Assembly (NCBI GenBank): GCA_003508835.1
Contig: PUFA01000066.1
Location: forward strand, 7,396,501 to 7,460,500
Source: Eonycteris spelaea
Lineage: Eukaryota; Chordata; Mammalia; Chiroptera; Pteropodidae
DNA length: 64,000 bases
Direction: 5' to 3'
This document shows, in pieces, positions 12,781 to 26,100 of this stretch. Each line of letters starts with the position of its first letter. Position 1 is the stretch's first letter. A program made the translations under genes and the position numbers. Below the pieces are notes generated by a model, which was not told the origin of the DNA, searched no databases, and saw only the letters and a list, made by a program, of their open reading frames with translations.

Positions 12781-13127
12781 TAAAGGCCCCCGCACAGTGC
12801 TTGGCACAGATGGCCATCATTAGGAACAGAGGAAGCCCATGATTATTTACAACGGGAAAGCAGTTTGGGTTTCAAAGCTATCAAATAGCTAGGAATGGAG
12901 GGAACAAAACAGCCCTTTACAGCAGGCCTGCTTTTCTGGGTCAAAGTCTCCAGGCCCCCATCATGCAGGATCAGGCCCTCACAAGCCTTGGAGCCAACAT
13001 CACCCCCCAGAGACACAACTCTGCCCCTGGAGCTTCAAAATCCCTATCTTCAGCCCTAAAAAGCTCAGAGGGAGTAGGGAAAAAAGTACAGCTCACCACA
13101 CTCACAAAGGGAGGATGTAGTGCAATG

Positions 13128-13340
13128 GCAGGGTTGCTCAATAAAATACTGGATATTAGTCAAATTCGAATCTCAGAAACAACAACAAAATACCTTTTTA
13201 GTGAAAATATGTCCCAGAGATTGCATGGGATCTAGTTATATGACCAGAAGAAAGAAAAAAAAAAAAAAAGAAAAAAAAGAAAAATTCTGTGTTTATCTGA
13301 AATTCAAATTTCCCTGAGCGTCCTCTATTTTACTTTGATG
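13128..13340. mobile_element. Palindromic non-autonomous DNA transposon, split by an A-rich tract
   Basis: The left arm GGGTTGCTCAATAAAATACT then CAAATTCGAATCTCAGAAAC pairs with the right arm GTTTATCTGAAATTCAAATT then GAGCGTCCTCTATTTTA in reverse complement. The interior ATGTCCCAGAGATTGCATGG is typical of a palindromic mammalian MITE. 13245-13285 is an A-rich tract between the arms. Confidence 0.65.
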
Positions 13341-13789
13341 CGGCGGCCCCACAAGGCGATCCAGCTGGGATGTTCACCCAGGCCTGCCTGAACTCGTGGC
13401 CCTCTCTTTCTCCGCGGCTGCACACTCGCTGTGATCACGTTAGCAGACTTGAAAGAGAGGGAGGCCGAGAGGAACGCCATTGTCAGCCCTCAACTGCTGC
13501 ATATATGCTACGACGGGCGGGAATTCCGTTTGCCTCGATCGAGGCTCAACCCAGAGCCTAGAATCGTTACCTGGCATTCAGTTGGACCGCCATAACTGTT
13601 TGGATGAAAAATCTCTACTACTTTCCTTAAATAGAAAAAAAAAAACACGGAACGACAACAAAAAAACAAAACCATTTCAAGGACATCTAGGTCAGCATCC
13701 CAAGCATACCCGGCTGTCCCTGTCACTTGCCAGACTGCGCCTCTGGAAAAGGTATAACAACGTCGGGTGAGTAGAACGGCTGAGGGCGC

Positions 13790-14016
13790 CCTGCGCGCAC
13801 GGCGCACTCCTCCCCATGGGCGGGGCTGTGCGCATGCGGCTGAGCACGCTGCCGCCGCGGGGAAGTGTGCGCATGGCGCAAGTGGGATCCCGCTGCCAGA
13901 AAGCGCGGGAAAAGTGCGCTGCCCGGGCCGTGAGCGCGCACACGGCAGGCCGCGCAGAGCCTTTTAGAGCCAAGTTGGGTTCCTGCCCTTGGAGTTTTTC
14001 AATAACGTCTGTGTTC
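13790..14016 (+). promoter_or_regulatory. SPO11: SPO11 GC-rich proximal promoter / 5' UTR
   Basis: A short GC-rich, CpG-bearing block lies directly before the SPO11 start codon in an otherwise AT-rich area. It holds an Sp-type GC box GGGCGGGGC at 13818-13826, an NRF1-like GCGCATGCG at 13830-13838 and a second related GTGCGCATGGCGC just downstream. No TATA box is evident. The frame of the SPO11 ATG stays open upstream to an ATG at 13816, but that ATG overlaps the GC box and is more likely promoter than coding. The transcription start is not visible. Confidence 0.6.
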
Positions 14017-14147
14017 ATGGCCTTTGCGCCCATGGGGCCTGAGGCCTCGTTCTTTGAGGTTTTGGACCAGCACAGGGCTTCCCTGCTGGCCGCCCTGAGG
14101 AGAGGCGGTGGGGAGCCGGCGGGCAGGGGGACGTGCCCGGCCTCCAG
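14017..14147 (+). CDS. SPO11: SPO11 exon 1 (coding part)
   Basis: Encodes MAFAPMGPEASFFEVLDQHR and on to GTCPAS, matching the human N-terminus. The exon ends in CCTCCAG before donor gtatag and leaves phase 2. The start is chosen from the match to MAFAPMGPEASFF. Confidence 0.95.
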
Positions 14148-17100
14148 GTATAGGGCCATCCCCCCAGGCGCACGTGCCCGGGAGGTGGCAAGCTGGAACC
14201 CCTCCCGCTGCTTCCCAGGCGCCAAGGCCACAGGCCGGCCAGCCCTGAGCCCGAGAAAGTGCCTTCCTTAGCGCGCCTTACCATTCCTGCTTCTAGCCTT
14301 TCTTTTGAACTCAAAAAAAGCCCCCTGACAGCCGCCCCAGGTGCCTTCTAGAATGTTCCAGGAGCATGCCCACAGCTGGGCTCGCAGGTTTCCTGAGATC
14401 TCACGGGTCAGGGAGTTTCCAGAACAGTTTGGCTTGTGCTTGTTTAAAAAAAAAAAAAAATATAAAATATATATATATATAATTTTTTTAGTTTTAACTG
14501 AAGTTTTCAGGATTTTTTGGTCGGGAATAGAGAAAGTGAGGAAAATGAATGTTGTGAGTTCTCACTCAATAAGTGTTTGGGGTTTTTTTTAATCAAAATG
14601 AACGAAGTCAACACATTTCAGGTGGTTTATAATGAGGCGACGGTTTTCTTGGAAGTGTTGACAACGTACATATTTTAAGTGATTTCTTTAACTGGGTTAA
14701 AGCAGTTGGCTGGTTAGTTCAGAGTGTGGTGCTGATAAAATCAATCGCAGCGATTCCCAAGCTACCCAGCTTACAATTAACTACAGAAAATACTTTAACT
14801 TCAAATGCTCCGTTGTTCTGATTCCTTGATCCGCTTTTCTGGTTTACCAGCAGTGTTTCAGCATAAACAAATGCCTGTCTTTTATTTTTAAGCCCCAACT
14901 ATCAAAAAAAACAAAACAAAACAAAAACTCTAAAAACCCACCAGCAAACACATTTTTACATAAGGATTTAGTATGAGGGAGAATTTGTGAGGGAAAGGAG
15001 ACAGTAGAAATCCCTTGTTTACATTTTAGATGTAAATTAATCTGATTGTATCTTAAAATTGGTCACAGTATTGTCTACAACTTTTTTTTTTCCAAACCAA
15101 AGGGGGGAAAATATTTGAGTCAGTTTTTACCTCTTGATATTAGAAAATATTGAATACTTTAAAATTTGTTTTCTGATACATGCATTTCTAATGAAAGCAA
15201 GTTTCTGTGGAAATTAGAGCAATCTCCATTTGCCCATTTTCTACATTTGATTTCCCTTCCTAGGCAATATGCTAATGGTACTTGTAACTGAACAACATTT
15301 TTTGAAGCTGATGGCTTGTGAAATTAAAAGTCAGCTGACAGAAAACTGGGCTAAGTCTTAATAGTTTGCTGTAAAGTGAAGTAATAGTTGCCAAATCCTT
15401 TCATGGTAGTGATTAAACTTTTTTCTTTTTGTATCACTAAAATTCAAAAGGGCTGATTTAAGGCATGAGATCAATTAGGGTAATGTGCTACAAGAAGTGT
15501 TTCTTTTGAAATATTTTTGCACTGCATTTTGGGGAAAGAAATTAAATTCAAAGCCAATATTACATCATTCTTAATCAAAACATTTATCAGTAGTATTTCA
15601 AGCCAATGTTTGTATTTGAGTAGTTTAATACAAAAAGCAGATTGAAATATATTTATAAATTATATTGTCTAGTCATTAATCTAAAAGGGAGATATTACTT
15701 CAATGAGTAATTGTTCGAAAAGTCAAATTACAAGCAAATGAAATTTCTCTGTAAATAACCACTATAAGTACAGTTGTTGTTTTAATGTAGTTCCTATGTC
15801 AAAATTTAGTGGGAGATATCATTATTGACATGGATTACCTAGTCTTAAAAAACAACCAATGAAACAAAATTTACTTCAGTATTTATCTGGGAAAATGTTT
15901 CATATTATAAAGGCCTAATTTGGAATTAAGATTGAATCATAGTGTGTTTATTGTTTCAGTTCTGAGGTTCTTTCATCTATAGAAAATATTATCCAAGACA
16001 TAATAACAAGCTTGGCAAGAAACGAAGCACCAGCATTCACAATAGACAACAGATCAAGCTGGGAAAATATAAAGTGGGCATTTTGGATTTTTTCATTTTT
16101 AAATGCAGTATCTATGTCATTATTTGAATTTATCCAAGTTAAGCGTTTTAGTCAGATTTCATTCTTTGCGTTGCCTTTACCCAAAAGGATTTAAGGACGT
16201 TTACAAAATACATACCACACTAGCAGGTTATATAAACTAGAAGTAGGTGTGAAAGATAAGGCAAAGGGAAAACAATACTAAGAACAAAATATGGAGCACC
16301 AAAAGAGTTCAGAATTCAAAATGCATATGATAAAATCTTGCAGTCCTGCTGAAAGTAGGCTCCAAAGTCAGATCGAAGCTTTCTAGCACTCAAAGGAGGA
16401 AATTCTCATCTATACTGGAAAAGCAAACCACTTGCTCAGGGGTCCTACAGCCAATCCTGATACTGAAACCAAAATAAATGTATCCTGAACGTTTCAAAGG
16501 CTCTTTCTCCTAACAGATCTCTCCCTGCTAAGTCGTGTGTCCAAGAGGGTAAAGTCAGATAAACGGCTTTATCAAAATCCCGGCTCCTAGTTACATTGTG
16601 TTTTTCTGAGCTCCTCGGCCTGTGGAATCTTTCCACTAAATTATGAGAAATACCACAAGAATAGTTCTCATAGTTACAGACAAAAGAATAAAAGTAATTT
16701 TGAAGCTCCTTAGTCTCCCAGTATTCTTTTATGATCAATATAATTAATATAAAATGTAAACTTTTGAATCATAGTTTGCTCCATATTTTGCAAGATGAAT
16801 TAATTGCACCTTTGAAGCAGCTGAAAACTGGTCTCTTCTACCACCGTTAGGTCAGGCTTGGTAGTTCAATTTAATGATCTAATAAATTATTTCACTTAAT
16901 GTAATGAGGTAAATCAGAGATAAAATATTTCAAAACTTTGTAAATTGAGTTGTAATTATTAAATGTGTAAATAATTCAAATTAACAAAATGCTAATATTT
17001 GGAAATAGTTCATATACACTAAATGTCTTCCCAGGTAAGAAATACACAGATATACACACACGTCATAATCGAAGGTCTGTAATTCATTTATTTTAAACTC

Positions 17101-20100
17101 TTTTAGTGGCTCTATAAGTCACAAAAATAATTACCTAATTATCATCTGGAATTATCTAAGCTTATAACCGAGGTTATCCTAAAGCTTTAGTGCTTACATT
17201 GAAAAGAAATGTGAATTTAAATGACATGCAGAAGAGGGCACCGAGTCTATATTGTTTAGTGTTCACAAATTAATTATTTTAATTTAATTCCCACGCTTTA
17301 AATAAAATAACAGGTTTGAAGATTCTGTTGGTCTTCAGATGGTATCTCATTGTACCATGAGAAAAATCAAAAGTGATTCACTGAAATCGGTTAAAAATTT
17401 TGGTAAGTTAATTTTTCTTAGCTTTTAGTAATAAATGACTTTGGTTATCCTCTGGGTTTTAGTTACTGCTAGTTAAATAATTTTACTTGTTTTTTAATAG
17501 ACCACTCTTGTACTTGAAGTAAATTTATAGAATTTTGCATTAATAACCATGGATGGAAGTAAATTGTAATTTCAAAATAAATTTTCAAGGTCCATGATTC
17601 AATGGAAAAGTATTCTCTCAGGTTTGCTCTTCATTGAGCAATTAATTTTTTCTCATTCTTCAGGCAATTATACTTTGTACTTAACACTTCTATTTTGGAA
17701 AGAAAAATTTTTAATGTTATGGAAAGTAACTGGGGACAGTTAAAATCCTTGATAACAGTATGTTTTGAAATGAGTAACTTGTTTATTGCATTTTATTTTC
17801 CAGCTCTAATTCTTAAAGTATTGTCCGTGATTTATAAATTATTACAGAGCAACACTTATGCAACCAAAAGGTAAATACATTGTCCTGGTAAATTACTCTT
17901 TAAAATACAGTGTGAGATTCAGTTAAGTGAACTTTCGTTACAGGTTTTTAAAAGTTACGTAGAACTAGACTATGGGTAACAGGGTACTTTTACCTATTAT
18001 GTGTGTTTATATGTGTACTTCATCCAGTTAAAGCTTTCTTCAAATAATACTCCAATACTTGTCATATTCAAAGAGAACATGGATAATTAAAAATGATTTT
18101 TTTAAAAAATTTTCCTAGAGACATATATTACACAGATAGCCAACTCTTTGGGAACCAGGCCGTTGTGGACAACATTGTCGATAACATTTCTTGTATGCTG
18201 AAAGTGCCAAGGAGATGTCTACACATAGTAAGTAGCATTTAATGCAAGACATTTTAAAGACCACGTGTGTGTATAAAAATTGTAATAGAAGAATAAATGT
18301 GATCTGCACCTTCTTTTGATGTTTTCCAATACTGTGTTTTTCTCACTATACATTTAAGTAATCTATTCTCATCATTCCCTTGAATGAATGAACCAAAGTA
18401 GATGAATTACCAAAAATTTTTCATTCTTAAATACTCTTACATGTTTTATCCTTCATTGCTTGAGTTCCAGTCTAAACTAAAATATGTATATTTCAGTTTA
18501 GTGACTATGAGGAATGACTTTGCAGCATATAACATATTCATGAAAATAGTTTTAAATCTGTCTATTGTTTTTCAGCTATCTACATCAAAAGGTTTAATTG
18601 CTGGCAATTTAAGGTATATCGAGGAAGATGGCACTAAAGTGAATTGTAGCTGTACAACAGTAAGCATCATTAATACGTTCACATACTTTAACTCTCAGAG
18701 CCTTTGTTTTTGAAATGTATTTTATTTCCTGCTTTGTGATGTAGTTGGAAGCTTAAGATTTTAAAATAAATCAAAGGATGAATGGGTATGTGCTGTACAT
18801 GGTTGTGCATTACATAGTCTCAAAATATGCCATTTGTCAAATGTCATTGGAATAAACGTACACATTTCTTTTAAAAATGCACTGTTGTTTTCAGACAGAG
18901 TGTGTCTGGACCATTTTAGCATGGTTACTTATGTAATCTTCATAAAATATTCTAGTTCTGAAAGTAGTATGTTTAGAACTAAACTATGTGCTCGGCCTTG
19001 GTGCGTGGAAGGCCCGCAGCACTGAACCAGCAGAGCAGTTCGGAGAGGGCCAACCTACAGGCTTGCAAGGCCGAGGAGGTCCTGCACGACGAGTCTTTCC
19101 TTCCGTCAGTTTCTGCTTTTTAAGCCTCATATCCACAAAGCTTCCCAGAAATTCTCACCTGAAGGGAAGTAGTTTGGGTATGTCTGTTTTCTTACCGAAA
19201 AATAAATGTTTCCTGCTGTTTTCTCTCTGAAACATAAACTTCTGATGACAGGTATATTTTTTAACGAAAATATAGGATTTTTGTGATATATTTTTAAAAT
19301 GTGGTTATACTTTCTTATTCTTTTAAATAAAAACTGTCTTGTTTTGTTAACTTAGGCTGTTGCTGTGCCATCTAATATTCAAGGAATTTGGAGTATCCTT
19401 TGAATGGGAAAGCTATTTAAACTTCTAGAATGTTCATTCATTCATTACTTTGATAAATCAAGCCTTATAATATATAACCAACAAGCTAGACTCCATAGTG
19501 GTCAAGATGAACACACCATGGTCCCTTGTGTTGGATTCTTTTAGGAGCTCACCATCTGGTAGGAAAGACAGATATCTACGTTTATGAATAGATATCTGTT
19601 ACATATTTGAAGGTAAAAATGAAAGTACTATATCTATAGCTGCTTTTCAATTGATCTATATGGCAGCATTTTTCATTGGTGGTTAAACTGAAGTATTCTT
19701 GCCTTAAATGTGTCAGCCTTAACTTCACAGATTTAATTACAGATGCAAAATTTCTATTAATTGTAGAAAAAGATGCAACATTTCAACGACTGCTAGATGA
19801 CAACTTTTGCAGCAAAACGTCTCCGTGCATCATGGTTACGGTATGTCATCTGCCTTTACCACAATTCTGAGACTAATGTACTTTGGCGATTGGTAAGAGG
19901 ATGTGTAGCATCATCTGTACTGCTCAGAAAATGCTCTATTATCAGTATGATGCATCCTTTGGGGCTATAGAACAAGAATTTCCAAGGTGTTTATTTAAAC
20001 ATCCTCAAGTCTGACAAACTCTGGAGGATGGTCCCAATTCTTAAATATCGGTGATTTTCTATTACCGTAGTGAGTTTACACAGTCTCCCAGTGTCACCAT

Positions 20101-23100
20101 CACGCCATCCCCATAGGGCCACTTGTACAATATGGTAACAGCAGGGCTTCGGGAAGAGTTGAATGGGCAAGACCTGCTCCTTGTTTTCCCCACAGGTTTG
20201 AGTACCAGATAATTTCATTAATCCAATCAAAAGGAACCTGCCTTTTTTCTTTTTTTTTTTTTTAAACATAAATGTTCCAAGAATAGCAAAGAACACAGGA
20301 GAATATGTTGTGATAACGCAGGGAACTATAGGCATCAGTTAACAAAGCGTAGGAAGCTTCCCGCTACAGGCTCATATGGGAGGAGTTCATAAAACCGGAG
20401 AGATGGATGACATCTGCTGGAGTAAGAAAGAAAGAAGTGAGAAAAAAGGAAGCTTGGGGTGTGGGTAGGTTTGGAATGATGACAGAATAACAGAACAGGT
20501 CAGGTTCCCCTCTCCTGTCCCAGCTTTATTCTACTTTTATAGATCTTTATAATAACCTAGGTTTTTGAAGAAAAAAAAAACTTATCTACTTAAAACTTGT
20601 CTGGGATATTAGATTAACAGTAGTGTGATGTTTGTGAGGTGTATTTGTAGACGCAGGAAGGAGAGCTGCTCTGGAGAGGAAGCAGGATGCTGGCCGCTGC
20701 CAAGAAATATCCTGACTTAATGTAGGGACGTCTGGCACTCAAAAAAGGTTTTGGATTGGTGAGAGAGAAAATGACACAGATCAGTGTGGCAGTGCCATCA
20801 GTTCCATGGAGAGGGAGACCACTGGGGTCAGGGAGCCTGTTGGGAGGCTCTCAGTATAAGGATGAAGGAGGCGTCATTCAAGAGAAAGGACCAAAACAAA
20901 GGACATTTCCCAGACCAATTCAAAAGGACTAAGTGACCACGGGATATTAGGAGTGAGTCAAAATGACTCTGGTGTGTGGAACCTTACCACGTTATCTCCA
21001 TTGATAGCACAAGACAAATAGTGGGAAGGCTCAGTTCTTCGTGGAAGAAAGATGTTAGGTGCAGTTTTAGAAATATGAAGTGGAGATGATAGCAGGACAT
21101 CCTAGCAGTATCTGCCTAGTTTGAGGTGAAGGGACACAGTTGAGATGGAAAATGTATACTGAGATCTCATAACGCATAGGGCTCGTGTTTGAACTCCCGA
21201 AGTGATCTCTTTGTGCGGGGTGTTCTGTGGCTCGCCGTTCGGCCCATCCTCTTCCCCTTTTACACCTCCTGGGGGAGAGCACATGCTTGTTGGGCTGACT
21301 GGAGGAAGCCAGTGCATTGCAGACAGACACTTGCAGTGGCCTAGGTCTCTGTTCAGGCCTTGGTGATCGAATCCCTACTGGTACCACCACTTTGGAGAAG
21401 TGTGTATAGCTCGGGTTTTGTCACATCTGGTTGGAAGAGATGATATACTTGGTAGGTGAAAATGTATTTAAAGAGGGGGGAAATCACACGTAATCACTTT
21501 TCTCTACCTTGTCCTCTTCTTGTATGCTGCCTCCTAGTCCTTGCCTGTCTGCACAATGGTGCTGTCCATTGGACAACTGCTGCTATTACTCCCAGGAAAC
21601 ACCCACAAGTGGTTGACTGGTAGCGGGTACCTCTGAAGGAGGGAACTGAGCATGGAGGGTCAGGCTAGGGAGGGGCCATTTTTCACTGGATGTCCTTTGA
21701 TACTGCTTGACCCCTCCACCACGTACACCTGGAAAAAATACACCAAAGGAAAAAAAAAATGCAGTACCATTCACTGATCCTGGGGTGCCAGAAACTCTAC
21801 TAAGCACTTTACATAATTAGAGTTTTCATTATTGCTGTTTGTCACATAACTTGTAAAATCTCTCAAAAACTTTACAAGGTAGATAATATCATCACCCCAT
21901 TTTAATAATAAGGTACTGAGACACGGGAAGGCATTTTACCACATCAGTTTCCCCTCCCCCATCCTGGCTTTCCTCTGCTTTTTAAAAACTAGGTTTTTGA
22001 AGGGAAAAAGCTCATCTACTTAAAATTCTTTTGGCTTACTAGGATTCAGATCCAGACAGTTCAGTTCCTCATTGCTAAAGTGCCATAACTGTGTGGCAGG
22101 CATATTTGCCCCAATTTTATGAATAAAACCGCAGCTTAATAGGACTAAGAAACTGGCTCAATATCACCCACTAATGATTCATAAAGAGGGAATTCAGATT
22201 CAGAGCTGTTCAATGGAAAGCTCGTTCTTAATCTCTGCCTGCTTCTTGTTCTGCTCCATGTTTCGTTCAGTTTTCTGCTTTTCTCTCTTAACAATATCAT
22301 AATGTTCATTAAAGTACTTTCTACATAATTTTTGTTTTAATGACATCATGAGATTTTTCCCCCACCACTTAGGCTTATTAAATCCCAAATTTAAACCAGG
22401 TATTCTTCTAAGTGCTTTATGATTACTTACTAACTTAATTCCTATCCTAACCTCATAAGGTGCTCCAGGGCCCTGAACCACACAGAGGTTTGGGGACGCG
22501 TCCAGGTGTGTGCAGCTGAAAAGCGGCAGAGGCAAGATGGCAGCCCAGGCTACCTGGCCCCTCAGCTGGTACATATCGCCAATGTGCTATGCCGTCTTTC
22601 CATGTCCCTGTCGTTAGATTATTTTGGCTCTTCACAGTATTTTTGTCATTTTCAATAACACCGTGGTGAACATCTTTACGTATGTAGGATTTTTATTATT
22701 CCTGTTTCTGTTGAATTAATGCCTAGGATAGGATAATCGAGTCAAAGGTATGAATATATATGGGCTTTTTCACCCTGTTGTACAGATTGTTCATTTCTTC
22801 ACAGTCAACGCCAGTCTTCCATCACCTGAAATTTAAGGTGAGGGAATCTAACTTTTAAATTGTTGATAAGGTGAGGATATAATTTATCGATTTCATTCTA
22901 CCGGAATTAAAATGCATAATTTTAATCTTGCTTTTAGGGGAAGGGAGTGCCTGATCTGAACACAAGACTCTTAGTCAGGAAGCTGTGGGATACGTTTCAT
23001 ATTCCCATTTTCACTGTTGTAGATGCTGATCCACATGGTAATTTATCGCTGGACTGTTTGAAACAAACATAGTTACATCATTTGTTGCTGTGTTCTGCTC

Positions 23101-26100
23101 TTAGAACATTTCCATCAATATTTTAAAAGACTATGATTAGTAGATTAAAAGTAATGACTGTAATCATTTGAGGCAATTTATTGCTATTTTAGACATATCT
23201 AACTGAAGAATAAATTTTCAGTAATGTCCACAAAAATAAAATTTGCTGATGTTACATATAATTTAAGAGTGCAAATTATCTAACCTGTAACATACAAGAA
23301 GTCTAATTTTAAAGTTAACCTTCTTTTAACAGGCATAGAAATAATGTGCATTTATAAGTATGGATCGATGGTAAGTATAGACAAGTATTTTTCCTTTTTC
23401 CACTATTGAGATATTCTACATTTAGTGGGGTTATTTCTGCATTTACTTTCTGGTCCCTGGTAAGCACAGGGCTCCCAAAATGTGCCAGTGAGGCCGCTGT
23501 CCTCGTCCAGAGCCAGTCTGTTTCCATGGCTGTGACTCCAGCTTCCAGCACAACCCGTGCAACCACAGATGACGAAGTGGGGTCAGCTGTGGACAAGAGA
23601 CATTAGCATCCTCCCCTCCCGGCCTGTGGAAGTCACCGTGGTCCTCAGGGTGACAACATTGTTTGATCGCCAATTATACTCTGAAAAGTATATGCAGCCT
23701 TGAACTCTGACTTTGCCAATTCCCTTTTCTCCCACCACAAGGAGAAAGGAAACCACCACCCAATTTACCACTAGAGTCTGCAACTACCGTACATCGGTGT
23801 TTCTCAAAGTGTGTTCCTGGACCAGCAGCACCAGCGTCACATGAGAACTTGTTAGAAATTCAAATCTCAGGCTCTCTCCAGATCTACTAAATCCAAATCT
23901 CTAGGAGTGACCCCTCTAAGTGATTCCGATGGGGGTAAAGTCTGGGAGCCACTGGCACACACCTCGAGGGTCCCAGACGTACATGTTCATAGCAGATGAA
24001 AAGGATGAAGGGGCAAGGCGTTAAGACACAGAATCACAGGAATACAATAATAAGTGCAGGCCAGAGAGGTTCGTTTGTTGTTCTGCTTTATAGAAAATCA
24101 ATCCAGAAATAGTACAAAGTAGTGTTAGAAATCTTCACTGAAAGTCTAGCTTAGGGACGCTCTGGGTGATTTCCCGGAGCTTCTGTGGGCTCTAGGGGCA
24201 TGAAGTCTTTAGTATTTGTTCTTAATGAGTAAAAAATTTGGCTGCAAAAACAGGTGAGCTAGTTCTCTGTGATTTAGCCTTACCTAATACACTTTTGTTC
24301 TTTATTTTAGTCTATGTCTTTTGAAGCCCATAATCTCACAGTTCCAGCTATTAGATGGCTTGGTCTCCTCCCTTCCGATATTAAAAGGTTAGATGGTTTA
24401 GTAGAACTGGAATATTTAAAATAATGATTTATTATTCACAATAAGCCTCAAAAGTCACTATAAGGGAAAGCTCTTAACAGTTTTATTTACATTGTTCATT
24501 ATGGCTCAGGATTATATAGTTATGGATGAAATTTGTCGATGATGTTTCTGTTTCAACTGCTAAAATACTTTACAAATGAATTTGGTTAATTGAACTTTCA
24601 GCTAGCTGGAAAACATTTTTTGTTTTACCTTTATGGTTAAAATATTTTGTAATTTTTATACTTAGAAAGTATAAGACATTGAATCTAATTAAATGATAAT
24701 CATTGACATCATTTAACATATGAATCAATTTTATCATAAATTAAAATTTTTAATTTTATTTAAAAATCTCGCTTAAAGATTATGTAAATTTTGGGAACCT
24801 AAAGTTTGGCAAATTTATTGTATATTTTTATTATAGAAAAATATTAAGTAAAAAGATAAATATAATTTATAGTTGAACAGCTTTACACTTGTACATTATT
24901 TTCTGTGCAGCTTTTCATAAAAATGGGATCATACTCTAATATTATTTTGTAATCTTCATTTCTCATACAACACAGTGAGATCACATTTTCATATCACTAA
25001 ATACATTTCTATGCTGTCTTATATTAATGTCTTATATTACTGAGTTCAAATTCTGGATATACCAGTGTTTATTCAGCCAGAGCCAGTCTGCGCAAATCAG
25101 ACAGGTGGGTGGTTCCAAGACTCTGTCCCCATAAATAAAGCTTCCACAGACCCTCTTCTAAGTATCTTTGCCTGCAGCTTTAATTAGTCCCACAGGCTGA
25201 ATTCCCAGGATAGCTGGGTCAAAGGGTATGCACATTTTTAAGGCTTTGACTGCCCTCTACATAGGCTAATTATTTTGCTTTCCCTGGAGAGTAAGAGCCC
25301 ACCTGTCTCTCGGCATAGGGCAGCGTCATGTTTATTCATCTCTGCCAATATGATATTTAAAAGTATCTTATTATTGTTTTAATTGGACGATGAGAAAGAA
25401 CTTAAACACGTTTATTAGATTTCCTTAGCAGTGAGCAAACTTTGGGAACAGGTGCTTGTTTCCTACATAATGGAAACGTGAACAGCTTTGGGGGGATCGC
25501 ACTCCTCACAAAATGGCATAAGAGAAAACTTTCAGCTTTTGATTTTGAATATTTATACTCTACTGAATCAAGGTTTTGTTCAGTTTAGTGTTATGTGTCA
25601 AAGTCTCTTGAGGCTGATCTGTTGTATGAATATCATTCCTAACAAACTCAGGACAAATGGTCTGATAATTATTAAGGTGGAGGGCTTGGAGAAACTTGAT
25701 CTGCAACTCAAATTCCATTAGTGCCTCAAAAGCTGCTCCAAATGTGTAATCAAAAAAAAAAAAAAAAAAAAAAAGAAAAGAAAGAAAAAAAGAAAGAAAA
25801 CAGTGTGGTAGCTACACAAATAGCTTGAAGGGAAATCCTCTAGGTCTCCCTGTCAATCAAATTGTCACCTTATCCAGGAGCTGCCACTGGCAAGTGGTCA
25901 TAATTATGGGGACATTGGAAAAGACTATGTGAAATGAGAGCGCACCTGGGAAATCCTGGATTTGTGACTTCAAAAATCAGTCCACACATACATCCTAGAC
26001 CTCTCATGTTCTGCTTTTCAAAAATGTAAAACTAGATAAATATGTGTATATGTGTGTGCATACGTGTGCGTGTAAGTGAAAAGAGATAGACTAACTTCCA

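Larger units (their letters stand above)
1..13789. other. Intergenic region upstream of SPO11: old repeats, no gene seen
   Basis: No exon-like or conserved coding sequence is recognised. The stretches 640-1500, 3320-4030, 8290-9350, 11160-12330 and 13350-13780 show neither gene nor repeat that I can name. The longest open frame (362 codons, minus strand, 3313-4401) overlaps an LTR-like repeat and is not protein-like. Confidence 0.7.
17403..22937 (+). other. SPO11 introns 3-8
   Basis: Introns are 17403-17803, 17871-18118, 18228-18575, 18660-19355, 19393-19730 and 19841-22937. The short ones show nothing beyond AT-rich sequence. Intron 8 carries a MIR and an L1-like fragment, listed separately, and a T-run at 20248-20264. 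Confidence 0.6.

Noticed and set aside
13816..14016. 67-codon in-frame N-terminal extension of SPO11 from an upstream ATG
   Set aside because: It lies in the GC-box/NRF1 promoter stretch and has no similarity to SPO11; known mammalian proteins start at MAFAPMG.
20230..20270. T-run as the tail of a lineage-specific SINE
   Set aside because: No tRNA- or 7SL-like body with A/B boxes lies beside it.
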